The position numbers were made by a program, and so were the translations under genes. Below the pieces are notes generated by a model. The model was not told the origin of the DNA. It saw nothing but the letters and a program-made list of their open reading frames with translations, and ran no database searches. A stretch of DNA of 64,000 nucleotides from CAWAPS01 sp963783945 (lineage in GTDB: Bacteria > Actinomycetota > Acidimicrobiia > Acidimicrobiales > Palsa-688), in assembly GCA_963783945.1 (NCBI GenBank), contig CAWAPS010000002.1, positions 434,001 to 498,000 of the forward strand. The letters are read 5' to 3'. Below, in pieces: positions 8,669 to 18,069 of this stretch. Within the stretch, counting starts at the first letter, position 1. Each line of letters opens with the position of its first letter.

Positions 8669-10100
8669 ATGCACCTGGTGGCAATAGGAGGCAGCGACGC
8701 GGGTATCGAGCGCGGCCCTGCGAGCCCGTGAGTTGGACGGCTCGGCCGACGTCACCGTGGTGGTGGCGGACGCCTACCCGAACTTCTCCATCTGCGGCAT
8801 CCCCTACTACGTGTCGGGAGAGGTGACCCACTGGTCGAGGCTGGCCCATCGCAGCATCGCCGACCTCGACGCCACTGGCATGAATCTCCGGCTTGGCACC
8901 ATCGCCCGGCGCATCGACGTCGAGGGCCACAAACTGCTGGTCACCGGGCCTAACCGAGCTGACGACCTGATCGGCTACGACGCTTTGGTAATAGGAACCG
9001 GTGCAATACCGGTTCGTCCTCCTATCGACGGTCTCCACGGGCCCGGCGCTCTCGGCCCTGGTGACGGTGTTCACCTTCTGCGCTCCATGGGGGACACCTT
9101 CGCGGTAATGCGCACCCTCGAACACGACCAGCCGGCCACCGCAGTGATAGTCGGCGCCGGCTACATCGGCTTGGAGATGGCCGAAGCCCTTGTCAGCCGC
9201 GGGCTCGAGGTCACCCAGATCGAACAACTCCCCCAGGTGCTACCTACCGTCGACCCCGAGCTGGGAGCCTTAGTCCACGAGGAGCTCGTAGGGCACGGGG
9301 TGAACGTATTGACCGGTACCCGAGTCACCAAGATCACCCGCACCCCCACCGGCCCTTCCCGCCTGCAAGTCGATGGCCTTGTTGATTTCGCCCCCGCCCG
9401 CTACCGCGCTGACATCGTCCTGGTCGTAGTAGGGGTGCGGCCCGACACCGAGCTCGCCGCTTCCGCCGGCGCCACCCTCGGAATCCGAGGCGCGATCGAA
9501 GTCGACCGAGGCATGGGCACCAACCTCCCCGACGTCTACGCCGCGGGCGACTGCGTCGTCACCCACCACCGGCTGTTGGGCTCGACCTATCTGCCGCTGG
9601 GCACCACCGCCCACAAACAAGGCCGAGTGGCGGGTGAAAACGCTCTCGGAGGACACCGTAGATTTGCCGGCAGCCTCGGCACCCAGGTGGTCAAGATCTT
9701 CGACCACGCCATCGCCCGCACCGGCCTGCTCGACCACGAGGCCGTCCCCGCCGGATTCGAACCAATCACCGTGCAGTCCGAAGCCGACGATCACAAGGCC
9801 TACTACCCCGGAAGTCATCGCATCCACATGCGCTGCACCGGCGACACCAACACCGGGAACCTCCTAGGCCTCCAGCTGTTCGGCCATACCCACGCCGAGA
9901 TCGCCAAACGCATCGACATCGCCGCCACCGCCATCCACAGCGGCCTCACCGTCGACGAGATCAGCGACCTCGACCTCTCCTACACCCCGCCTCTAGGAAG
10001 CCCGTGGGATGCTGTGCAAGCCGGAGCACAGGCGTGGACCCGAGCCGCCGGAATCAAAGCCCACGGCCCTGTCGCGGACCGCCGGGGAGGAATCGAGTAG
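8669..10100 (+). pseudogene. Frameshifted FAD/NAD-dependent disulfide-type oxidoreductase
   Basis: The ATG at 8669 has an ideal AGGAGG site and reads MHLVAIGGSDAGI, the start of an FAD-binding Rossmann fold. The next codon enters the wrong frame and stops at 8729. The remaining ~460 codons (ALRARELDG onward) follow one base later, consistent with an extra G at about 8708. The body is otherwise intact: NFSICGIPYYVSGEV with the single redox Cys of CoA-disulfide reductase/NADH oxidase relatives, an NAD-binding VIVGAGYIGLEMAE and a second FAD motif VYAAGDCV. Such proteins accompany ars operons. A TTG at 8733 could give an N-truncated product, but it would lack the first FAD loop. Either decay or a sequence error. 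Confidence 0.85.
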
Positions 10101-10322
10101 CCAGGAGAACCTCGGCCAGCCGCCCTTAGACGATCCAGACCTTCAAACGACCGCCAGGTTGACCCGTCTCGTTTCGGGCCGTCCGCCGAGCCGAACGCAG
10201 CAGCAGGTGCTGGCAAGCGCCGGCGGGGCCGGCGCCCTTGAAGACATACGCGGGCCCAGGATGGGCTCCAGTCGCAGGATACGGCGTCGTCGCCGACGTT
10301 CGCCTTGTCATAGCCAAAGCTC

Positions 10323-10751
10323 GTGTATAGCCTGGTCCGCGTGCTCGAAGCGCATCGTGTCCAGGGGGCCCTTGACGACGCCGTGGCAGGTGACATTGGA
10401 CCCCTTTTGGATCTGTTGCACCCTGATCTTGAGTGGAGAGGTCCTGAGCGTGGACACCTGTGGTGGCGCTCCGCTCCGGCCTGACACGGTCCGGTTGAGG
10501 CCCGGTCGGTCCTCCAGCAACGACAGCAAATAGTCGATCCAAACACGACTCCCGCAGCCTCCGTGATTTGGTCGGGCGAGGGGGCCTACGTGATCAAACT
10601 GAAGTGGCGACCGACTGGCAACGAGGGGAACCTGGAGAGGTTCCAGGCGCTGCGGATCCAGGACGACAAGATCATCGAGATCGCTGGATACCCGACCCTT
10701 CGGGGAGCAACGAGGATAGCCAAGCGCTTCGCCGCCCAGGCGGCAGGCTGA
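10323..10751 (+). pseudogene. SnoaL/NTF2-like protein with in-frame TGA
   Basis: From the GTG at 10323 one frame reads through a SnoaL-like fold: VLEAHRVQGALDDAVAGDIG, LLHPDLEWRGPERGHLWWRSAPA, then TGA at 10482-10484. It resumes with HGPVEARSVLQQRQQ and a strong C-terminal half (FQALRIQDDKIIEIAGYPTLRGA). The coding signal and fold continue across the stop without a frame change, so this is a single nonsense mutation of a ~142-aa gene. An in-frame TAG lies at 10311. Function of this NTF2 subfamily is not known. Confidence 0.7.
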
Positions 10752-10959
10752 TCTTCGAGTCGCCGGGTGATCCTGATCGTGCGTCATGAATCAAAGCCCG
10801 CGGACCGCCCGCGGACCGCCCGGGGAGGGGTCCGACTTCCGGTGGGCTGCCGCTCGCATCAATCCATGTGATGAGGGCTCTGGCGGCCGAGAGGGTGGTT
10901 CTCGACGGTGGGTAATGATCTAACGGCTGTACCCCCTCTGACCTGCCCTTTGTCTCTGG

Positions 10960-11047
10960 CGGAGAGGGGGGGATTTGAACCCCCGGACCCCGGTTAGAGG
11001 TCAACTCATTAGCAGTGAGTCCGATTCGGCCGCTCTCGCACCTCTCC
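10960..11047 (-). tRNA. tRNA-Ser (anticodon GCU)
   Basis: The reverse strand folds as a class II tRNA. The acceptor arm GGAGAGG pairs with CCTCTCC, followed by discriminator G. The D arm contains GCGGCCGAATCGG, the anticodon loop ACTGCTAAT carries GCT, a long variable arm follows, and the T arm is GGGGGTTCAAATCCCCC. It is 88 nt long and CCA is not encoded. Decodes AGC/AGU. Confidence 0.95.
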
Positions 11048-11469
11048 TTAGCCCCTAGGTTAGCAGACCGCCGCCCCACCCGCTCGGTGCCCTATCGACG
11101 GCACATTCCCTGGTAGTGGCCTTAGTAGCCCCGATCCCGAAGCCGGTCTCCGCCCGTTCCTGGAGCCTCCGCTGGCCGGTGCTCGACCTACGACTCTGGA
11201 CTCGGCTGGCCTCAAATCAACCAGAAATCAACTCCAGCTCGAAAGGGTGGTCACCGCGGATGTCCCCGCCACGGAGCAAACCCACGGCACCGTTCCGACC
11301 AAAGACGTGCACTGTCATCGGACCGACGCGCCGGACGACGACAACCCGCCCAACCGGCCCCATTTACGGCGCTGCGATGAGCGGTCCTGATGGTCAACCG
11401 GTCAAAGACGGGCATGGTCGATCGGTACGCGTGTTCCTTGGCTGAAAGGAACCGGGGTTCGTCCAAGAA

Positions 11470-12300
11470 GTGGCTAGCCGATTGCCGACGCAGGTGATCG
11501 GCGAGCTGGTCGGTTTGCCCGGCGCCGACTGGGACTACATGCATCAGCTCACCGAGCAGATGACCCGCAGCCAGGACCCCGACATCGGGATCGACGACCC
11601 AGCGGCGCACATGGCGAGCGCCTCCGCGGAGATGGTGATGTATGCCATCGAGTTCGCCACCCGGCGGCGAGGCGAGCCCCCACGCCAAGACCTGACGACG
11701 CTGATGCTTGACAACGAGTTCGCCGGTAAGCGCATGACCGACTTAGATTTCGGCAGCTATTTCCTGCAACTGGTGGTCGCCGGCAACGACACTACCGTCA
11801 GCCTGCTGTCATCGGGCCTACTGGCTCTGCTCCGATACCCCGACCAGCTAGCGGAACTCCGCGCCGACCTCTCGCTGATCCCGGGCGCGGTCGAAGAGGT
11901 CCTCCGTTACGCCAATTCAGTCCACTACATCAGCCGAACGGCCACCGCCGACACCGAGCTCCGGGGCGTGGCCATCAGTGCCGGCGACCGGGTGGCCATG
12001 TACTACACCTCGGCCAATCGCGACGAAGACATGTTCGTCGACCCGCACCACTTCGACATCCACCGCTCACCGAACCCCCACCTGGCCTTCGGCATCGGCG
12101 AGCACTTCTGCCTGGGCGCCCAACTGGCCCGGCTGGAGGGAAAGGTCCTCTTCGAGGAGCTGCTCGGCGGCTTTGCCACCATCGAACTGGCCGGAGAACC
12201 GAAATGGTTACGCTCCAACCTCATCAACGGCCTGAAAAGGCTCCCCGTCGTCCTCGGCCGCCAACCCCAGGCGCACACCCTTGGAGGCAACCGGCAATGA
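11470..12300 (+). pseudogene. Cytochrome P450 lacking its N-terminal third
   Basis: About 270 aa remain of a usual ~400. Present: LPTQVIGELVGLP, I-helix AGNDTT, K-helix EEVLR, and the haem loop FGIGEHFCLGAQ with the axial Cys. Upstream, the same frame meets a stop at 11443. The 11.12-11.44 kb segment holds only poor coding traces (SSSKG; a PNRPHLRR-like run in another frame) that may be the decayed N-terminus. Without the substrate-recognition and B-C regions it should not be active. Its stop overlaps the ATG of the SDR remnant (ATGA), showing a former operon. Confidence 0.85.
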
Positions 12301-12584
12301 GCAGCGTCGACGTGAGCTTCGCGGACCGGTACCGGCCGTGGGCCCTGATCGCGGGCGCCTCCGAAGGAGTGGGCCAGGCCTACGCCCACGCCATGGCCGA
12401 CCGTGGTCTCAACGTCGTGCTCCTGGCCCGGCGCCAACAAGCACTCGACGAGGCGGCCGCCGTCATCCAGGCCAAGACAGGTGTCGAAACCCGGGCCGTG
12501 GCGATCGATCTCTCCCAACCCGACGCCATGACAAAAATCGCCGCGGCCACCACCGTGAGCACGAGCGAATCCTCCGCCAGATGA
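12297..12584 (+). pseudogene. Short-chain dehydrogenase, N-terminal fragment
   Basis: The ATG overlaps the P450 stop. The first ~80 residues are a good Rossmann half (ALIAGASEGVGQAYA, NVVLLARRQQAL, ETRAVAIDLS). Homology then ends abruptly near codon 82 and the frame stops at 12584 after a few unrelated residues. The catalytic Ser/Tyr/Lys half is gone. The break abuts the headless K+ channel gene, so a deletion fused the two loci at about 12.54-12.59 kb. Confidence 0.8.
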
Positions 12585-12591
12585 CCACTTC

Positions 12592-13020
12592 GTGCTCCTC
12601 GCCGTCCTCGTCATCATCCTGGCGGGAGCCGCCCTAGAACTCGGCTTCGAAAAAGGCGCACCCGGGGCGAACATCCACAACTACGGAGACGCCCTCTGGT
12701 GGGCGATCGTAACCGTCACCACCGCCGGATACGGCGACAAATACCCAGTCACAGCCGGCGGGCGCGGAGTCGCAGTCGCCCTCACGCTCGTAGGCATAGG
12801 ACTCATCGGCGCACTCACCGCGACCGTCGCCAGCTTCTTCGTAGAACAAAAAAATGACGAACAGAAAACCGATCTGCACGAGCGTCTCGACCGCATCGAA
12901 ACCGCCCTCAACACCCTCAACACCCTCTTAACCCGAAGCAACGGCTCTACACAGCACATCGCACAACAGGACGAAGAACACGCGCCCGACCCCCGCGGCG
13001 TCCCCGACGTCGGCGGCTAG
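12592..13020 (+). CDS. Pore-only potassium channel (5'-truncated voltage-gated type)
   Basis: A 142-aa product from a GTG at 12592. It has one hydrophobic helix (VLLAVLVIILAGAALELGF), a pore loop with the selectivity filter TTAGYGDKYPVT, a second helix (GVAVALTLVGIGLIGALTATVASFFV) and a C-terminal coiled coil (LHERLDRIETALNTLNTLL). This equals S5-P-S6 plus a tetramerisation tail. The S1-S4 voltage sensor expected upstream is missing because of the deletion at the SDR junction. A KcsA-like two-helix channel could still assemble, so it may be a functional relic. No convincing ribosome site is seen. Confidence 0.75.
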   Translation: MLLAVLVIILAGAALELGFEKGAPGANIHNYGDALWWAIVTVTTAGYGDKYPVTAGGRGVAVALTLVGIGLIGALTATVASFFVEQKNDEQKTDLHERLDRIETALNTLNTLLTRSNGSTQHIAQQDEEHAPDPRGVPDVGG

Positions 13021-13175
13021 ACCCAAGAACCACCTGTCGTCGAACCGCGAATGCCTAGTCATCCGTCGCTGAAGCAACTCGGGTGGTTGAATACCAGGGC
13101 AGCCACCGCAGCGACGCAGGGCTGAGACTAGGTGATTGGACGGGCACCTCGCCCCACTGACACGACCTGCAGCAG

Positions 13176-13652
13176 TTAGGACTGCTCCGCAGTTGCGGCC
13201 GTCTGGGCTTCCTCAACAGCCTCGTCGGAGACAGGATGGGTCTCTGGGGTACCACCCTGCTCCGTCAGAAAGTCGGCCACGACGGCGGCTTCCGCGAGTG
13301 GAGCCAGCACGCCGACAGCCGCTTTGCCGCCTTCCAGCTCGCGGTGTAGCCGGTCACGATCTGCGTCGCTCAGTCCCAGATTCTTGTGGTGAAGAGCGCC
13401 CAACAAACCACCGCCTATCAGTCCTGCCGCCAACCCGACCGGGGTGACGAGCGCGACGACGGCTCCGATACCCCCACCCTTGCCCCAACTGCGCTTGCCG
13501 ACCTTTTCGGCCTTGAGTTCGCCCTTCTCGTTGAGGGCTAGGACCCCGATCGCGTCGCCCTTCGCCAGATGGGACTCCTTGAGAAGGGCGGCCGCGTCGT
13601 CAGCAGACGTCTCATCGTTGAAGACCGCCAGGACCACCGTGTGATTCGGCAT
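13176..13652 (-). CDS. DUF1269-like stress/membrane-associated protein (copy 1)
   Basis: 158 aa, ATG after AGGAAGGAATCTCC. An N-terminal VLAVFNDETSADDAAALL domain is followed by GVLALNEKGELK and then a Gly-rich hydrophobic hairpin (GGIGAVVALVTPVGLAAGLIGGGLLGALHHKNLGL). The C-terminal part (AAVGVLAPLAEAAVVADFL) is a second small domain with an acidic tail. It closely resembles the protein at 18070-18585. Function unknown; the Gly-rich segment suggests membrane contact. Confidence 0.75.
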   Translation of the reverse strand: MPNHTVVLAVFNDETSADDAAALLKESHLAKGDAIGVLALNEKGELKAEKVGKRSWGKGGGIGAVVALVTPVGLAAGLIGGGLLGALHHKNLGLSDADRDRLHRELEGGKAAVGVLAPLAEAAVVADFLTEQGGTPETHPVSDEAVEEAQTAATAEQS

Positions 13653-13941
13653 TGGAGATTCCTTCCTCGTAGGCCGGGCGCGATGTCAGTCTATGATAGG
13701 GGTAGGAACCGATCAGCGCCTACCCCGCGTCCCCGAGTCCCACAGCAAGCAGCAACACTGCCAGGACCCCGGCGGGGCCGAAGGCACCTGCACTTCGTCC
13801 TAACGTCCAGTTCCTGCGGCGCGGACGAATCGTCCTCACCGAAGTCAAATCCGCGACGCATGACTACCATGCGCCCCGCGACAACCGCGCTCCCCCCGTC
13901 ACTGTGCACTCACGAACCCGGCATTGGCGTACGCTCTCGGC

Positions 13942-14106
13942 ATGCCAGAACACACAATCAAATATGTACTACCGCAACTAGACCTGGGATCCCGCGACGT
14001 CAAACTCAAGGTTTACATTGACGGCACCAATGCGGGTGAACTCCCCCTCTCACAAGGCGGACTCGACCGGTGGCCAGGCGTTGGGCTAGGGCCGGTACCT
14101 ATCTAG
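13942..14106 (+). CDS. Small hypothetical protein, probably 3'-truncated
   Basis: 54 aa from the ATG at 13942 (MPEHTIKYVLPQLDLG). The first ~45 residues read as a beta-rich domain (DVKLKVYIDGTNAGELPLSQGG) with good codon use. The last residues (WPGVGLGPVPI) look out of family and run into the end of the convergent pseudogene, so the original 3' end may be lost. No family assigned. Confidence 0.45.
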   Translation: MPEHTIKYVLPQLDLGSRDVKLKVYIDGTNAGELPLSQGGLDRWPGVGLGPVPI

Positions 14107-14631
14107 CATGATTGACGATAGGGCGATCGCGAGTAGGAGATCATCGGATAACTGGTCGGCCGGGTTCAGGATCAAGCTGCCCTCGCTACCATAAGATTTC
14201 GTCCTCCTGTAAAAGGCGTGCCTGGCGCCGAAATTGATCCACAACGGCCGTGAAGGGATTACCTGGGAAACTAGGATCCTGGTAGTCGTAGCCATACAGG
14301 GGGAAGCGAAGCCAGCGACCGTCGGGGAACGCGACGACTCTACGCCCTGCCACCAGTAGTTGTTCCCTGAGGTCCACAACACCGGCAGCCCAGATGCGTC
14401 ATCCGTGAGCTGTTGGATTGCAAGCAAATCGGTGTCGGAGAAGTCTCCCCGGCCCTCCCCTGCCTCGGCTTTCTTGTCAGAGGCGGCCAAGCCCCGCATA
14501 CGATGCGTCAGCGCGGCGAGCGCGGCAACGTTCGGACCGGGGACATGCTTCGGGTCTCGTGCTTCGCTGTGGGCGGCGTTACCGGAAATAGACGAAGTGC
14601 AGCTTATAATCCCTATCACGCACGACGACAT
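14086..14631 (-). pseudogene. Twice-frameshifted gene downstream of the DivIVA-like gene
   Basis: One reverse frame covers the N-terminal part (FSDTDLLAIQQLTDDASGL, VLWTSG) and the C-terminal part (NPADQLSDDLLLAIALS). The middle (RRVVAFPDGRWLRFPLYG ... FTAVVDQ) is in another frame, at 14186-14377. Joining them gives a plausible ~170-aa protein of an unnamed actinobacterial family, with shifts at about 14.33-14.37 kb and 14.24 kb. The two shifts compensate each other. Overlaps the upstream DivIVA-like gene by 53 bases in a different frame; some family members may be fusions of both parts. Confidence 0.6.
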
Positions 14632-15124
14632 CTGCTTCCTCGCCCTGTGTGCATGAGGATCGTGGCTTGACCTTCGCCAGAACCTCGCCCTCCGAGTTCG
14701 TCAGAGCAGCGGCATCCTTCACCAGGCCCAGAGTATTCTCATGACGACAAGACAGACGGGTTCCGGGCACCTCCTCCAACTCTCTCGGCAGACGAACGCC
14801 CGGACGCCACGGATCACCGGAGCCCCCGGATGCGGAATCGGATATCGGAGGGACCAATCCCCGGCCGGCTGAGAACTCACGGACTATTAGGTCGAGGAGC
14901 TGTTCAACTTGACCCGGGTCATAGCCCGTCTTCCTCCGCCTCGTCCTCGGACGCAACTCGTTGACCAACCCCACAGGCGAAATCCCGGCATCAATCCGTT
15001 CCGCGACCAACTCAAGGAACTCATCGATCGTGCCAGGGTCGTAGGATTCTCGCCACTTCGAATGGAACTTGACCGATATCAAATCGACACCAGTCATTGT
15101 CTCAGGCTCGAACATCTCCTCCAT
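14579..15124 (-). CDS. DivIVA-motif protein
   Basis: Starts at ATG 15124 (MEEMFEPETM) or 15097 (MTGVDLISVKF); the frame extends to 15199. Two copies of a DivIVA-like motif occur at YDPGTIDEFLELVAERI and GYDPGQVEQLLDLIVREF, spaced ~35 residues apart. They are followed by a linker and a small domain ending EEADVVVRDRDYKLHFVYFR. The short motifs recall the coiled-coil entry segments of polar-growth and division proteins, but no long coiled coil follows. Probably the N-terminal half of the unit continued by the frameshifted frame downstream. Confidence 0.55.
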   Translation of the reverse strand: MEEMFEPETMTGVDLISVKFHSKWRESYDPGTIDEFLELVAERIDAGISPVGLVNELRPRTRRRKTGYDPGQVEQLLDLIVREFSAGRGLVPPISDSASGGSGDPWRPGVRLPRELEEVPGTRLSCRHENTLGLVKDAAALTNSEGEVLAKVKPRSSCTQGEEADVVVRDRDYKLHFVYFR

Positions 15125-15199
15125 GCGAGCGAGAGTAGCTCCACTCGTTCCAAGACCGGACACAGAGTGATCGGTTGGTCCGACGGGGCACGCGTCCAT

Positions 15200-15897
15200 C
15201 CCTCATCCCCTCACCCAAACGCCCAGCACGACCACGACCCCTTATTGACCCAAATCGCACGAACGACCAGCCGACCTCCTCACCGACCACCAGCTCGCCG
15301 AACGCTTCCTTCCCATCCTCTGCCAACAGGTCGATCTCGAGAAGATCATGAACGATATGGACGGCACCGGCGAGTCCCTCGTTGATACCCGAACCGCCCA
15401 ACACTCTCTCCGGACGTACCGTCGCCGGCGACAACCAAGTTGACCCAGAGACCTCCACGCCAACAGCATTTAGAACGGCCACCGAGACCACCCCGGTCCC
15501 GCTGCCGCTCCTAAGTCTGTGAACCGGTGCCCCTCCCCCTAAACCAGGTTCTAGCCGGCGACTATCCGCACCAACATTACGTGTTAACTTTCCGAGAATG
15601 TCCTGGCCTGATGGCGGTGTCTCCGCTCTCGTAGGCGCCGCAGAGGAAACGCTGGGCGCCCCTTCCACCATCACCAGCCGACCAAAAAAGCTCCCCCACT
15701 CGAGGCCCCAGCGCGCCATCCCGCAAGAAATAGCCTTGACATCCGGTCCCAAACAGGAAGCGCCGAGTCGGCGGTTGTAATCGACACTGGGGGGCGTCGG
15801 CTGTCACGCCTTCAAGACTGACGACGGAGGTCACCTGCCACCCATCTTCGATGCTTCCAGGGAGCACATGTCCAATATCGCGTGGAGGCGAGCGACC
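15200..15897. other. Mostly non-coding stretch with one gene fragment
   Basis: Between the DivIVA-like gene and the 64-aa gene no complete gene can be supported. A short forward coding trace is listed separately (15249-15443). Other open frames here have unbiased third positions and no recognisable motif. Confidence 0.5.
15249..15443 (+). pseudogene. Unidentified coding fragment
   Basis: A forward frame reads ERPADLLTDHQLAERFLPILC followed by DLEKIMNDMDGTGESLVDTRTAQ with mostly G/C third positions, unlike the other five frames. It has a TGA just upstream (15246-15248) and no start codon before the ATG inside it. It therefore looks like the surviving tail of a lost gene. No family recognised. 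Confidence 0.35.
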
Positions 15898-16092
15898 CTA
15901 CGGGCTCCCCCCGAACCGACTAACCAGGTTGTCGAGCCTGATTCCGTAGCGAGCCAGAAGGCCTTGTTCCAGGTAAAAATCAACGGGATCCGGCACTTGT
16001 GAATCGATCTCGTCGACGATCTCACGCGGATACCCAGCGCGGCGAATCTCATCCAGAAGAACCGACTTCCGAAACTTCCGAGGCTTCGGCAT
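15898..16092 (-). CDS. Small 64-aa hypothetical protein
   Basis: ATG at 16092 (MPKPRKFRKSVLLDEIRRAG) with GGGAGG eight bases upstream; the longer open frame (to 16290) has no coding bias. Basic N-terminus, then PREIVDEIDSQVPDPVDFYLEQGLLARYGI, predicted all-helical. Size and charge resemble antitoxins or small DNA-binding proteins, but no motif proves this and no partner toxin is visible. Confidence 0.55.
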   Translation of the reverse strand: MPKPRKFRKSVLLDEIRRAGYPREIVDEIDSQVPDPVDFYLEQGLLARYGIRLDNLVSRFGGSP

Positions 16093-16539
16093 CCGAGATC
16101 CTCCCTTTCCGAACCCCCCAACGAACCCTAGCGCTCCCACACCGACTGCTGACCAACCCCATGCGACTGGCGAACCGGTGGTCCCATCAAACCGGCGAGC
16201 GACACTCTGGAATCGGCGATCACGGGCACCCGCGCAGACAAGTACGGCACAAGCCGTAGCCGCTGCGGACGCGCCGCGCCCGGCGAGCATGCGTCGTCAC
16301 GTTCTGGCTGCTCAGCAGAGGTTGGCCCTGGCTCCACGCATCCTCCTCAGGCCCTCGAGCCGTCGTTAGGCACCCGCCGAGCGTCACCTGGGCGCGGCGT
16401 TCGGTGCCGACGGTCGGCTCAGAGGCAGGCAAATGTCCTAACCAGGCCCCTGGGGTTCGAATCGTCTGAGCACACTTTCAGGCTTGTCGCCCGGGGCATC
16501 GCGTTGAACCTTGGTGAGGTTCGGCGGCACACTGATGGT
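16093..16539. other. Intergenic, nothing recognised
   Basis: About 450 bases between divergent genes. No coding bias, tRNA or clear repeat seen. It presumably holds the promoters of the 64-aa gene and of the zinc-ribbon gene. Confidence 0.5.
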
Positions 16540-17493
16540 GTGGTTCGCTGCACCAACTGTGGGGCTGCGGTGTCGGAGTGGGCCGCTCGCTGCCCGGTGT
16601 GCGACGCGAGTTTGGACGACGCCGCGCCCATCGTCGAACCGGCCCCCACCGCGGCAATAAAGCAGCCTCCCGCTCAACCGGACTCGGTCCGATCGGATCT
16701 GCAGCGGCCGAAATCAAGTCCATCGGGCTTGAAGGGCATGCGGCCGCAGCGGGTGCGTCGGCGGGCCCGACTGGTCGGTCTTGCCATCGTGCTGGCCGCG
16801 GGGGCCGCCGTGGGTCTGACAGTGTCGGGGATCGGGGGATCGCCACGCCCAACAGCAGCACCAACACCGGCGGCGAGCCTGGAGGCGCTGAGGGCCTATG
16901 CGATCGTCTACACCGGCAGCGATGGGGTGCAGGTCGTTTCCCTAAGCGGCGACCGCAAGAGTCGGCCGATCACTGCGCCGGCAGGACCGCCGCTTCAAAC
17001 CGGCGCAAGTATTGCGTTCGTTAGCTCGGACACGTTGTACCTGCTCGGTGCTCCGTTCACCGATCCGCGGCCGACCTCCCTTGACGCCGACCGGTTGTTC
17101 CCCATGGCGTGGCCGGGAACGGTAGGAGTGGCCAACGAGGTCGCGCAGAACATCGTGCGCGCCCAGTACGTCGACTTGCAAGACAAGAACCTCATCGGCG
17201 GATCCGGGTGGGAATTGCCCCCCGGCTATAGGCCGGTGTCGCAGTTTCTGGCCACAGGGCCCGGCGGAGTACTCCAAGTCTTGGAGCCGGGATCCGGCGG
17301 GCGGGCTCAACTGGGGCCGGTCATCGCCCTACACACCGTTTGGGTCACCGGCGCCAACACTCAGGCAGTGGATGGCGACGCGGTCTTCTTCTCCGGCGGC
17401 CAGGGAAATATGCACGTTTATCAGCGGGGCGCTAGTCACGCCACGACCCTCGACACGCGCGGCTCCCTGAGTTTTACCATCGCCCAATCCTAA
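16540..17493 (+). CDS. Zinc-ribbon membrane protein with extracytoplasmic domain
   Basis: From the GTG at 16540 (VVRCTNCG; the frame opens at 16504) the protein is 317 aa. Residues ~4-24 form a zinc ribbon (CTNCG ... CPVCD). A Pro-rich linker leads to one membrane helix (LVGLAIVLAAGAAVGLTVSGIG, about residues 75-97). The outer ~215 residues have repeated beta-strand units (IVYTGSDGVQVVSL, IAFVSSDTLYLLG, GPGGVLQVLEPGSGG, DGDAVFFSGGQGNMHVY), suggesting a partial beta-propeller. It ends without the final blades one would expect, so a 3' truncation is possible. Function unknown. Confidence 0.7.
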   Translation: MVRCTNCGAAVSEWAARCPVCDASLDDAAPIVEPAPTAAIKQPPAQPDSVRSDLQRPKSSPSGLKGMRPQRVRRRARLVGLAIVLAAGAAVGLTVSGIGGSPRPTAAPTPAASLEALRAYAIVYTGSDGVQVVSLSGDRKSRPITAPAGPPLQTGASIAFVSSDTLYLLGAPFTDPRPTSLDADRLFPMAWPGTVGVANEVAQNIVRAQYVDLQDKNLIGGSGWELPPGYRPVSQFLATGPGGVLQVLEPGSGGRAQLGPVIALHTVWVTGANTQAVDGDAVFFSGGQGNMHVYQRGASHATTLDTRGSLSFTIAQS

Positions 17494-18069
17494 AGGCATT
17501 GCCACCTGGACGCTGACGGCTACAGGAAGCCGGTGCGCTCCAGAAACACCGGAGCCTACGAGGGCATCAAGCGTCTCCTCTGTTTGAGTCCGTGCCTGAC
17601 CCCCCATCTCGGACATTTACCCATCCCCAAAGATCGAGGCCGACTGTTCTTGAACGCCGGCCGGGGAGGCACCTATCTCTGACCGAGGGTGCTTGCTGGA
17701 GTTGCTCCACCCCGTGCGACGGGGCTGCGCTAACGGGCTCCGAGTTGGGAAGAAATGTGAATTCAGTGGGCGATCCCACGGTATCAATAGTGTAATCACC
17801 TGATATATCCGCCCCTCTGAATGCGTTCCATCCGGGCCCGGTAGTAGACGGCAGTCGTCGAGGGGCGCTTGCAGTCGAATCGGTCACGGGTCAGCGCCCA
17901 CCCTGGTCTCGGTCAGCCTTCGAATCGCCGAGGGAATCCACTCACCTGTCACGTACCGCGTCCATGCCTGCCTCTCCCTGCCGGTCCCGGGGTTAGCTCA
18001 AGGGTGGGCCGGGGACCCGCGAGCGAGACCCGGGGTTTCGGCCTGGTCGGTGGCGAGGGCTGGCCTCGG
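17494..18069. other. Intergenic, nothing recognised
   Basis: 576 bases between convergent genes. Open frames on both strands lack third-position bias. No repeat or RNA seen. Confidence 0.5.

Noticed and set aside
10482..10484. Selenocysteine or programmed readthrough at the TGA in the SnoaL-like gene
   Set aside because: No SECIS-like stem-loop is apparent after the TGA and the family is not a selenoprotein; a nonsense mutation is simpler.
15102..15752. 216-codon reverse frame in the decay zone
   Set aside because: No third-position bias over most of its length; the forward fragment at 15249-15443 has the better coding signal.
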